IMG/VR virus record: IMGVR_UViG_3300021602_000003
Coordinates: 102,257-166,256 of that record
Length of the DNA stretch: 64,000 nt
Strand: one strand, 5' to 3'
Source: a virus
In this document: one piece after another, positions 24,499 to 31,762 of the stretch
Layout of the letters: each line of letters opens with the position of its first letter
Numbering within the stretch: position 1 is the stretch's first letter
Made by a program: the position numbers and the translations under genes
Notes under the pieces: model-generated
The model's database searches: none
Told to the model about the DNA's origin: nothing
The model's input: only the letters and a program-made list of their open reading frames with translations

Positions 24499-25221
24499 TT
24501 AGTTTAGTCTCCAACCGTGATAGCTCTTTTCCGAATATGCGGGATCTATAATTTTTAATAACTCCGAAACTTTTAATTTTTGATCGGGAAAAGTATCTCT
24601 TAACTGTGATCTAGTTCCTTCGAAATACCCGAATATAGTATGAATCCAAGAAAATATATCGATATCAGATTTTCTAAACTTATTTAGTCCGGCAATTGAG
24701 AGATTCTCTTTATGTATTTTAGATTTGGGTGCTGTACTAAATGAACCGGGTCTATCGATTCTTCTCTGTTTTTGAGATTTAGACATTTTGGATTTAGATT
24801 CTTCAGTCCACACCCTTTCTGAATTAGATTTTATTATAGCAGCACTTTGTTTGATTGTTGGTTTTCGTCCAAGCTTATTTGGATTATTATCTTTCATCCT
24901 GAGTGATACAGTAAGAGAATGATTTAACCTAATATATTCATAAATTCTAGAGGATTTTATTTTTATTTTATCAGTATTTGTACATCGATGTAATGCATAA
25001 AACATTTTCTGCCTTGCATCGTTAGTTGTAAATTTTGTAAGTAATAAATGGCAGATATAGTGTTCTCTAATTGTCAAATCTGCTAAATTGTTTCTATCAT
25101 TATTGCCGCCGAGACATTTAGGGAGTATATGGTGAGTCTCGTGTGGTATGGGCGAAAGCCTTGACTTCGCTCTATCTATTATACTATAATAGATTTTGCT
25201 ATATTTGTTTTCTATAAACAT
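24499..25221 (-). CDS. HNH homing endonuclease
   Basis: 240 residues from the ATG at 25221, which has AAAAGGA upstream on the minus strand and a late promoter at 25241; a longer frame upstream is not needed. HNH core HETHHILPKCLGGNNDRNNL near residues 30-50, followed by REHYICHLLL, typical of phage HNH endonucleases. The C-terminus is basic with a probable DNA-binding motif. It abuts the 24145 gene tail to tail; a mobile cassette. Confidence 0.88.
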   Translation of the reverse strand: MFIENKYSKIYYSIIDRAKSRLSPIPHETHHILPKCLGGNNDRNNLADLTIREHYICHLLLTKFTTNDARQKMFYALHRCTNTDKIKIKSSRIYEYIRLNHSLTVSLRMKDNNPNKLGRKPTIKQSAAIIKSNSERVWTEESKSKMSKSQKQRRIDRPGSFSTAPKSKIHKENLSIAGLNKFRKSDIDIFSWIHTIFGYFEGTRSQLRDTFPDQKLKVSELLKIIDPAYSEKSYHGWRLN

Positions 25222-25240
25222 TGTTATCCTTTTAATAATG

Positions 25241-25250
25241 TATTTATCAT
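25241..25250 (-). promoter_or_regulatory. T4-type late promoter (minus strand)
   Basis: ATGATAAATA on the minus strand, about 20 bases before the HNH gene start, with a normal ribosome site between. Confidence 0.6.
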
Positions 25251-25264
25251 GGAGTGCTAGTAAA

Positions 25265-25870
25265 ATGGGGAAAGAAAGAATTATATTAACTGATGCAGAT
25301 GGCGTCCTCGTTAATTGGAACGACGGTTTTAATAAGTTCATGGATGGTAAGGGTATGCCACAATTACCCAATACTGATGATCAATATCTGTTATCGAAAA
25401 GGCACAATATTACTTCTACATATGCTACAGAACTCGTCAGGGAATTTAATGAGGGCCCGAGTATTGCTGATTTGGAACCATTTGCTGATTCCGTAGAATA
25501 TGTAGCCCGACTCTCAGATAAAGGTTTTAGATTTATTGTTGTCACAAGTCTTAGTGATGCGCCACATGCCCATTATTATAGATCAAAGAATCTGCACGGT
25601 ATTTTCGGTGGTCATGTATTTAAAGAAATCAATTGTATTGAAATGGGTGCAAGCAAAGCGCATATTTTAAAAAATTGGCAAGATACGGGATATTTCTGGA
25701 TTGAAGATCACATGCGACAGGCAGAGGCTGGATATGAAGCCGGTCTACAAACAGTATTAATTAGGCACCCATATAACGCACATTACACAACTGATTTATT
25801 TCCAACAGTAAGTTACGAAAGACCGTGGGAAGAGATATATAACATGATATGTAAGGAGTATAAAATATAA
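25265..25870 (+). CDS. HAD-family phosphatase
   Basis: 201 residues from ATG 25265 (GGAG upstream). HAD motif I DADGVL at about 9-14, motif II VVTSLSD, motif III Lys, then IEDHMRQAEAGYEAG as motif IV. It looks like a small nucleotidase or sugar phosphatase. Stop overlaps the kinase-transferase gene, so the two may work together in nucleotide or NAD metabolism; substrate unknown. Confidence 0.8.
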   Translation: MGKERIILTDADGVLVNWNDGFNKFMDGKGMPQLPNTDDQYLLSKRHNITSTYATELVREFNEGPSIADLEPFADSVEYVARLSDKGFRFIVVTSLSDAPHAHYYRSKNLHGIFGGHVFKEINCIEMGASKAHILKNWQDTGYFWIEDHMRQAEAGYEAGLQTVLIRHPYNAHYTTDLFPTVSYERPWEEIYNMICKEYKI

Positions 25871-26721
25871 TGTCAAAAATTTTAATTATGGGACTGCCAG
25901 GTTCGGGTAAAACATTCCTGGCAACAGCACTTAAAAAGTATCTGGAAGAGAATGGCACAGCAAACAACATGTCGTTGTCTAATGCAATGGTGACCGATTT
26001 TCAATTAGGTGATTATAGAGTATCGGTAGATTGGTTCAACGCCGACGAGATACGCAAACGTTTCAACGACTGGGATTTCAGTCACGATGGCCGAATTCGT
26101 CAATCTTTGCGTATGGCCGAATTTGCATTTAAATCATCAGGTGATTTTGTTATTGCTGACTTCGTTGCACCACTTCCCGAGATGCGTCACAACTTTAAAG
26201 CAGATTGGACAATATGGGTCGACACTATTGATCAAGGTCGATTTGCAGATACAAACAAGGCGTTTATTCCACCAGAACAGTATGATTTCCGTGTGACAGA
26301 ACAAAACGCAGATAAGTGGGCAGAATTTATCGGCAATCATATCTTAGAAAATCGTCGTCGCCCAGTATTTAATTGGCAGAAAGAAACAGTGCAGATGTTA
26401 GGCCGCTGGCAACCGTTTCATGCAGGGCATAAGGCATTATTTGAGAGGCTAATACAAAAAACAGGGCAGGTAGTAATTCAAATTAGAGATTGTCAGGGGT
26501 GGCAAGATTCTAATCCTTTTGAGTTAAAACAGGTTGAAAACTTTATTCGGAGAGAATTAGACCCTCTCTATCAAGGTCAATATGAAATTCAGGCAGTGCC
26601 TAACATTGTTCATATAGGGTATGGTCGGGGTGTGGGTTATACTATTGCACAAGAAACATTTGACGATGTAACACATGAAATCTCTGCTACAAAGATTCGT
26701 AAAGAGTTGGGCCTTAAATAA
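25870..26721 (+). CDS. Kinase-nucleotidyltransferase fusion (NMN adenylyltransferase-like)
   Basis: 283 residues. The N-terminal P-loop kinase (GLPGSGKT, 8-15) resembles adenylylsulfate kinase. From about residue 175 a nucleotidyltransferase domain begins with LGRWQPFHAGH (HxGH motif) and ends with EISATKIRKELG, as in NadM-type NMN adenylyltransferases. NadR has the two activities in the opposite order. It may make NAD from nicotinamide riboside, or act on APS; the first is favoured by the GRWQPFH motif. Neighbours are a HAD phosphatase and a DUF2061-like protein. Confidence 0.8.
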   Translation: MSKILIMGLPGSGKTFLATALKKYLEENGTANNMSLSNAMVTDFQLGDYRVSVDWFNADEIRKRFNDWDFSHDGRIRQSLRMAEFAFKSSGDFVIADFVAPLPEMRHNFKADWTIWVDTIDQGRFADTNKAFIPPEQYDFRVTEQNADKWAEFIGNHILENRRRPVFNWQKETVQMLGRWQPFHAGHKALFERLIQKTGQVVIQIRDCQGWQDSNPFELKQVENFIRRELDPLYQGQYEIQAVPNIVHIGYGRGVGYTIAQETFDDVTHEISATKIRKELGLK

Positions 26722-26929
26722 AGGTGAGTCAGGTCTCCGTAGTCTGGTAAAGGCATATAGCTACCGGATGTGCGGTACCTTAACGACTATAACAATTTCG
26801 TATATGATAACAGGTGTAATTACTGTATCATTGGCAATCGGAGCAACCGAAATTATTATCAAGCCATTTATATATTGGTGTCACGAACGGGTATGGAATA
26901 AGATTAAGTGGGGAAAACAATCCCAATAA
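26675..26929 (+). CDS. DUF2061-like membrane protein
   Basis: 84 residues. The pattern RSLVKAYSYRMCGTLTTITI, ITGVITVSLAIGATEIIIKPF and HERVWNKIKWG matches the two-helix DUF2061 family. That family is often seen beside or fused to adenylylsulfate kinase-type genes, which fits the upstream fusion gene. ATG 26675 overlaps that gene by 47 bases; no better start codon is in frame. Confidence 0.8.
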   Translation: MKSLLQRFVKSWALNKGESGLRSLVKAYSYRMCGTLTTITISYMITGVITVSLAIGATEIIIKPFIYWCHERVWNKIKWGKQSQ

Positions 26930-26931
26930 TG

Positions 26932-26939
26932 GATAAATA
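26932..26939 (+). promoter_or_regulatory. T4-type late promoter
   Basis: GATAAATA 22 bases before ATG 26962. Directly followed by a hairpin. Confidence 0.6.
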
Positions 26940-26961
26940 GTATGTTATCGGAGAACATACT
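26939..26961 (+). promoter_or_regulatory. Hairpin presenting the ribosome site in its loop
   Basis: AGTATGTT, loop ATCGGAG, AACATACT, ending one base before ATG 26962. The GGAG ribosome site is in the loop. Confidence 0.55.
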
Positions 26962-27321
26962 ATGCCAACAGTAGAAACAGTTAAAAACAATATACTAAAA
27001 GTAGCATTCGGATCTATCGGTTCTATTATTGCTATAGTAGCAGCATTATTTGCAGTGGATGAAAGATATGCTCATGCTGCTGATGTCGGGAAAGATAAAC
27101 TTCAAACACAAGATTTAATTCAAGATACTTCTCAAACATTGCGTAGACAATTATTAGAAGATAAACTGTTTGAGTTAGACGTAAAGAAAGCACAGGCTAA
27201 AGATCAAAAGTTACCTCCAATTGATGCAGCACTAAGAGAAAGATATCAGCGTCAATTAGATAATGTTAATAGATTGCAAACTAAGAGTAGGAACTTAAAT
27301 AGAGCACTACCGAGAGACTAG
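26962..27321 (+). CDS. Single-pass membrane protein with coiled coil
   Basis: 119 residues. One hydrophobic segment at about 12-31, then a charged helix-forming region to the end (QTSQTLRRQLLEDKLFELDVKKA). The layout (anchor plus periplasmic or cytoplasmic coil) resembles small late envelope proteins such as spanins, but there is no proof. Its own late promoter and terminator make it a single-gene late unit. Confidence 0.7.
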   Translation: MPTVETVKNNILKVAFGSIGSIIAIVAALFAVDERYAHAADVGKDKLQTQDLIQDTSQTLRRQLLEDKLFELDVKKAQAKDQKLPPIDAALRERYQRQLDNVNRLQTKSRNLNRALPRD

Positions 27322-27324
27322 TCG

Positions 27325-27350
27325 TAAAAAGCCCCGAAAGGGGCTTTTTA
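27325..27350 (+). terminator. Strong rho-independent terminator
   Basis: TAAAAAGCCCC, loop GAAA, GGGGCTTTTTA: perfect 11-bp stem with T-tract. Confidence 0.92.
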
Positions 27351-27398
27351 CTTTTTCGAATTTAGCATCGGCATCTTTAGTTTGATCACTGACATTTT

Positions 27399-27406
27399 GA
27401 TAAATA
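27399..27406 (+). promoter_or_regulatory. T4-type late promoter
   Basis: GATAAATA 20 bases before ATG 27427, with AAGGAG between. Confidence 0.6.
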
Positions 27407-27426
27407 CATTAAGGAGTAAATCAAAA

Positions 27427-28329
27427 ATGCCAACAAGAATCAAATTAGAAAATTTACCTATATCCGAAATAAAAGATCATTTTTACAACGGAATGTCACA
27501 AAAGAATTTAGCAATTAAATATTTTGTTTCTGTTCCGACAATGAGGAACATAATTAAAGAGTTGGGGCTGACAAGGCTCGGCCGCATCCCTCAGAGGAAG
27601 ATTGACGTTGTGTTATTAAACAAGAATTATCATATTGCTAAAATATCGAGGATGTCCGGTTTAGATTCGGCCACTGTATCGAGAATATTACAAATTAATA
27701 ATATACTACCTGCAAAGAGGGATATTAAATCTCCACCTTCGAAAGAGAAAATAAAATCGCGATATGAACAATTTAAAAGTCAGTTTTCTGAGGAGTATGT
27801 ATCACTCCTATTATCGAAATCATTATACCATGCCTGTATATCTACTGGATATAGCGAAATTATATTAAAAAGATACGCACAGGAATATAATATTTCTTTT
27901 AAGAAAGCGTTCACAACAATTCACGATATATCGTCTATTGATATTGAAAAAATAAAAAATCTATATAAAGAAAATTTATACACAAATAAAGAAATACAAG
28001 AAATGTATTCGATAGGAGCAAGAACATTTAAAAAAATAACAAGAGATATAGAAAAAGAATCCGATATTGTAAATACAGAATTTGAGGAATATAAGAAAGT
28101 TACTCGTCGATTAACTACTGTGGTCAAAAATTTATATAACATAAATCCTCCATCGAAGTTTCATATTGACCATAAAATATCGGTTTATGACGGATTTAAA
28201 CTCGGAATACCACCCTATCTTATTGCATCAAAAGAAAATTTAGAAATAATACCATCATTGGATAATCTTAAAAAAGGAAGCTCATCTTCTATTACAAAAG
28301 ACGAGCTTTATAGTTTATTGAAACTTTAA
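27427..28329 (+). CDS. Homing endonuclease-like protein with helix-turn-helix repeats
   Basis: 300 residues from ATG 27427 (AAGGAG upstream). Several helix-turn-helix-like segments (QKNLAIKYFVSVPTMRNIIKEL, then HIAKISRMSGLDSATVSRIL) are followed by a C-terminal HNH-like module: FHIDHKISVYDGFKLGIPP, ASKENLEIIPSLDNLKKG. This is the layout of free-standing phage endonucleases. Ends tail to tail with phoH. Confidence 0.8.
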   Translation: MPTRIKLENLPISEIKDHFYNGMSQKNLAIKYFVSVPTMRNIIKELGLTRLGRIPQRKIDVVLLNKNYHIAKISRMSGLDSATVSRILQINNILPAKRDIKSPPSKEKIKSRYEQFKSQFSEEYVSLLLSKSLYHACISTGYSEIILKRYAQEYNISFKKAFTTIHDISSIDIEKIKNLYKENLYTNKEIQEMYSIGARTFKKITRDIEKESDIVNTEFEEYKKVTRRLTTVVKNLYNINPPSKFHIDHKISVYDGFKLGIPPYLIASKENLEIIPSLDNLKKGSSSSITKDELYSLLKL

Positions 28330-29168
28330 TCTTGGCCGTAAATCCCTAATACCTTAGATACTAACGGATCTCGTTCGACATGGCATCTTTCGAACTTACA
28401 AATAGCTATATCACTATCAGATTTAGGAAATCTTTTTAGGAAATCTTTTAATCCGTTTTCTTCATACCCCCTATCATGCTGATTTAAGTCCCCTGTCACG
28501 ATTATAGAACTTCCTTCGCCCAAGCGTGTCAACACCATGGTCATCTGGTTTGGTGTGCAATTTTGGGCTTCGTCTAAAATGACATATGCATGTTTGAATG
28601 TACGACCACGCATAAATCCAAGTGGGGCCACTTCAATAATGCCCTCTTCTAACATTCTCTTTGTTTCTTGTAGACCATAGTATTCCTCAAATACATCAAA
28701 TATGGGGCGAGTCCAAGGCTCCATTTTTGCATTTAAATCTCCCGGTAAGAATCCATGTTTTTCGTCAACGCTAACTGCCGGACGAGTTAATATAATTCTT
28801 GTTACTTCTTTCTCTCGTAGTGCTTTAATGGCTCTTAGTACAGCGAGCAATGTTTTACCTGTACCAGCGGGGCCGACAGCAAATACCATTCGTTTTTCAA
28901 GAAGGGCTTCTACATAAGTTTCCTGGGCAGTATTACGCGGTAGCATTTCTACCTTTCTATAATTCCTGTTGCCTAGTTTAACTACATTGGCAATTTGTGG
29001 TTCATTATGTTGATATGCTGTACGAGATTGCGGCACCGACTTAGGTGCCAATTTGCGATTTTTGCTCAAAGTGATTTCTCCTGTAAGGGATTTATGTGAG
29101 TTAAAGGAATTTACTGGCTCTAGAACAGAACCAATATTACGAGATGCATCTTTTAAGAGTGATGTCAT
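28326..29168 (-). CDS. phoH: PhoH-like ATPase
   Basis: 280 residues. Walker A GPAGTGKT (99-106) and Walker B VILDEAQN within the PhoH domain (TRPAVSVDEKHGFLPGDLNAKM is diagnostic; last segment VTGDLNQ). PhoH is common in aquatic phages and is linked to phosphate stress or RNA metabolism; the true role is unclear. It starts six bases after a minus-strand TATAAATA with no ribosome site, suggesting a leaderless late message. The first 60 residues are an extra polar tail. Confidence 0.94.
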   Translation of the reverse strand: MTSLLKDASRNIGSVLEPVNSFNSHKSLTGEITLSKNRKLAPKSVPQSRTAYQHNEPQIANVVKLGNRNYRKVEMLPRNTAQETYVEALLEKRMVFAVGPAGTGKTLLAVLRAIKALREKEVTRIILTRPAVSVDEKHGFLPGDLNAKMEPWTRPIFDVFEEYYGLQETKRMLEEGIIEVAPLGFMRGRTFKHAYVILDEAQNCTPNQMTMVLTRLGEGSSIIVTGDLNQHDRGYEENGLKDFLKRFPKSDSDIAICKFERCHVERDPLVSKVLGIYGQD

Positions 29169-29174
29169 GTACTA

Positions 29175-29182
29175 TATTTATA
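29175..29182 (-). promoter_or_regulatory. T4-type late promoter (minus strand) for phoH
   Basis: Perfect TATAAATA on the minus strand, six bases before the phoH start codon. Confidence 0.65.
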
Positions 29183-29236
29183 CATCTTTGAAAATCAGGG
29201 GACATATTCGATACTTTATCATTCGACAATAATTAT

Positions 29237-29244
29237 GATAAATA
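29237..29244 (+). promoter_or_regulatory. T4-type late promoter
   Basis: GATAAATA before the virion-protein genes at 29277 and 29837. An ATG at 29251, six bases downstream, opens a nine-codon frame. Confidence 0.65.
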
Positions 29245-29276
29245 CTCAATATGAACATTAGGGGCTTAGGCAACAT

Positions 29277-29840
29277 ATGACTGATCTTGACTCGATAAAG
29301 AAAACACTTGTAAACATTTCTAAAGGTAATGATATCTTAGACATGCTTATAGAATTCGAACGCACGCTCGATAATGCGGAAATATTTGCCTATAAAAACT
29401 GGATATTAGGTGAATTAGTTGAAGGACCTATTATAAGCCGTTACTGGTTTAAGGTAGTCCTGATGTACCCTTACGCGATGATGCCCGACCCAAATGCTGG
29501 CCTAAGATTAACAAAATTGGGTGCCAAGGTTAATTTTAGAGAAGGTGTATTTAAGAAGCCTGTTAAAGTCACTGGTCCGAAAGATTGGGTAGATCCAGAA
29601 ACAAAACGAGCCAAGATGGCCGAGCATGAGATTTGGTTAGTAACTATTGAATTACCTATAAAGTATATTAATCGAGGGTTAGAGCAGGGCGACGAAATTA
29701 TACAAAAAGATATCGAAGATACAAATGCAGAATTAGCAGATGCATTTGGCGACGAACCAGAAGAAGCGATGCCGACCGAACCTACAGATGCAACCGCTGG
29801 CGGGCAACCGGAAGACATAACTCCAGAGGGGCAGATATGA
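29277..29840 (+). CDS. Probable virion structural protein
   Basis: 187 residues. The region FERTLDNAEIFAYKNWILGELVEGP and YWFKVVLMYPYAMMPDP resembles a conserved structural protein of large myoviruses; the last 50 residues are an acidic P/E-rich tail. Late promoter. The next gene overlaps (ATGA). Exact place in the particle unknown. Confidence 0.65.
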   Translation: MTDLDSIKKTLVNISKGNDILDMLIEFERTLDNAEIFAYKNWILGELVEGPIISRYWFKVVLMYPYAMMPDPNAGLRLTKLGAKVNFREGVFKKPVKVTGPKDWVDPETKRAKMAEHEIWLVTIELPIKYINRGLEQGDEIIQKDIEDTNAELADAFGDEPEEAMPTEPTDATAGGQPEDITPEGQI

Positions 29841-30589
29841 GTTTAAAGAGCGGAGATTTGAGAGGTACTATATTACCCGATGTATCTGTCGACGAATTCG
29901 AACCAAAAGCAGGTAAAGATATAGATGTCATTGTTGTTGCATTCTATCTAAATGATGAAGCACCAGCGGCAGACCTTAATACATTTATACAACGAGGATT
30001 TATAGATACACTAGATGTTGAAGTAAGTCCTAGTACAGACGAAGAAGGCAGATATTTAGTATTTGTAGAAATGTCTCGTGATGATACTTTCCCTAATAAA
30101 TTTCAAGCATTACTGAAGGATGTCGGTAATTTGGTTGGCGACACCGAATGGAGTGTTAAGACATATTTCTCAGATGGAAAATCATTTGCATATAATGACC
30201 CCGAACTATATAAGTATGTCATCATAGAACCGTCCGACTATGTACCTAAGGATAAATTTAATATGAAGAAAATGGAAGAAGCTATAAATGAATTTTTCAG
30301 TGCATCCTTAATCACAGGCTTGACAATAGACGGGAATACTGTTATACTAACAGGGAACAGTAGAAAAATAGTTGCTGAAGTTGTAGACGTCGGCGACTAC
30401 GATACTGTTATTGGAAGAAACTTCTTAAGTGAATCTGCTTTTAGAATAGAAGATCGTTCTTACGAGGCTAAAACTTTAGTAAGCATCTTAGGAAATTGTA
30501 ATGTTATTCCAATTGAAAATTACCTTTGCATTAATTATGATGATAGGGTAATGTTGTTAAAAGATACACAGATAAAGTACGGGAATTAA
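29837..30589 (+). CDS. Probable virion structural protein
   Basis: 250 residues, beta-rich. Begins with an LRGTILPDVSVDEFEPK segment followed by a domain of about 120 residues; I associate this family with the preceding gene in T4-like phages. No enzymatic motif. Same late transcript. Confidence 0.65.
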   Translation: MSLKSGDLRGTILPDVSVDEFEPKAGKDIDVIVVAFYLNDEAPAADLNTFIQRGFIDTLDVEVSPSTDEEGRYLVFVEMSRDDTFPNKFQALLKDVGNLVGDTEWSVKTYFSDGKSFAYNDPELYKYVIIEPSDYVPKDKFNMKKMEEAINEFFSASLITGLTIDGNTVILTGNSRKIVAEVVDVGDYDTVIGRNFLSESAFRIEDRSYEAKTLVSILGNCNVIPIENYLCINYDDRVMLLKDTQIKYGN

Positions 30590-30593
30590 TAAA

Positions 30594-30815
30594 TTGGCTA
30601 AAGATAGAGACGACATGATTGTCACAAAAGGGCGTATTACAGATGCATCTCCTGGTGCACGATTTAAAGTAACACTAGAAAACGGGCATACACTAAATGC
30701 CGTTATTAGTGGAAAAATTCGTAAGAATAATATTCAAATTTTGTTAGACGATCTTGTAGAAGTCCAAATGTCTCCATATGATTTAAATCTGGGTCGAATT
30801 ACGTATAGATTTTAA
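30594..30815 (+). CDS. infA: Translation initiation factor IF-1 homologue
   Basis: 73 residues, one more than bacterial IF-1. The start is TTG 30594, giving MAKDRDDM like the canonical MAKEDNIEM; an ATG at 30615 would cut off the first strand. The OB-fold signature is nearly complete: KVTLENGHTLNAVISGKIRKN, then DLVEVQMSPYDLNLGRITYR. IF-1 blocks the ribosomal A site and works with IF-2 and IF-3. With bS21 at 3699 the phage carries two factors of the initiating 30S subunit. It sits between virion genes and dnaJ, in a dense operon. Confidence 0.93.
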   Translation: MAKDRDDMIVTKGRITDASPGARFKVTLENGHTLNAVISGKIRKNNIQILLDDLVEVQMSPYDLNLGRITYRF

Positions 30816-30934
30816 TGAAACTATTCTTAGAAATAGTTGCGGTAATATTTTTACCTGTAGAGATAGTTTATTCCTGGATAGAGCACTTTACTTTAAAGAT
30901 CTTCTCTAGAAAAAATAAGAAATATTTAAGATGA
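30815..30934 (+). CDS. Very small hydrophobic protein
   Basis: 39 residues. Its ATG overlaps the IF-1 stop (TAATG) and its TGA overlaps the dnaJ start (ATGA), which argues for translation. Hydrophobic residues 3-20, basic C-terminus (KIFSRKNKKYLR). Probably membrane-associated; function unknown. Confidence 0.6.
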   Translation: MKLFLEIVAVIFLPVEIVYSWIEHFTLKIFSRKNKKYLR

Positions 30935-31755
30935 GTAAAAGGGATTATTATACAGTCCTAGGGGTCGAGCGTTCTGCAACACCCGAAGATTTAAAAACAA
31001 AATACAGGCAACTGGCAAGTAAGTATCATCCCGATAAAATTACTGGTGCCGATGGTTCGCCCGAAAAACTGACTGCCGAAGCTAACTTCAAGGAAGTTAA
31101 AGAGGCATACGAAATTCTTGCCGATGTCGAGAAGCGTCGACAGTACGATATACACGGTCACGAAGGTCTGTCTGGTGGAAATGCACAGCAATGGGCGCAT
31201 GGCGCAACTAACCACCAAAATGTCGAAGACATGCTCAAATCATTCTTCGGTACTGGTGCATCGTTCGACCCCTATAGTGGTACTCAGCGCCGCCAACAAA
31301 TAACTGTTATAAATATTTCATTAGCAGATGCTTACTCGGGTAAGGTAATTAGGGTTGATTCGTCAGTTACTTTGACTATTCCTAGAGGAGTACGATCCGG
31401 TACACGATTCTTTGCCGATAATAAATTATACCGTATTGATGTTCAGCCTCATTATAAATTTAAGAGGGCGAACGACGACTTATTAGTCGACGTAAATATT
31501 AATTCTGCTGAAGCTGCACTGGGCGTGGCGGCTATACTCGACCACATAGACGGTGCTAAACTACAGTTTACAATACCTGCAGGTATTCAGCCCGGACAAA
31601 TAGTTAAATTAGCAGGTAAGGGTATGAATAATCCAGAGATAGATAGACAGGGCGATATCTTGGTTAGGATCAGTATTAATATTCCTAAAAATTTAAGTGA
31701 TGCAGAGAAGGACATTATGAAGTCTTTGAATCACAGAGAATCTATAAATATTTAA
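30931..31755 (+). CDS. DnaJ/CbpA-type J-domain co-chaperone
   Basis: 274 residues. J domain at 1-70 with HPD at 33-35 and the DYYTVLGVERSA start. A G-rich linker follows; there is no Cys-rich zinc domain, so it is a CbpA-like type B protein. C-terminal substrate-binding domains have TLTIPRGVRSGTRF and FTIPAGIQPGQIVKLAGKG. It would stimulate host DnaK. It lies directly before clpA, in one operon with IF-1. Confidence 0.95.
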   Translation: MSKRDYYTVLGVERSATPEDLKTKYRQLASKYHPDKITGADGSPEKLTAEANFKEVKEAYEILADVEKRRQYDIHGHEGLSGGNAQQWAHGATNHQNVEDMLKSFFGTGASFDPYSGTQRRQQITVINISLADAYSGKVIRVDSSVTLTIPRGVRSGTRFFADNKLYRIDVQPHYKFKRANDDLLVDVNINSAEAALGVAAILDHIDGAKLQFTIPAGIQPGQIVKLAGKGMNNPEIDRQGDILVRISINIPKNLSDAEKDIMKSLNHRESINI

Positions 31756-31762
31756 GGTAAAC

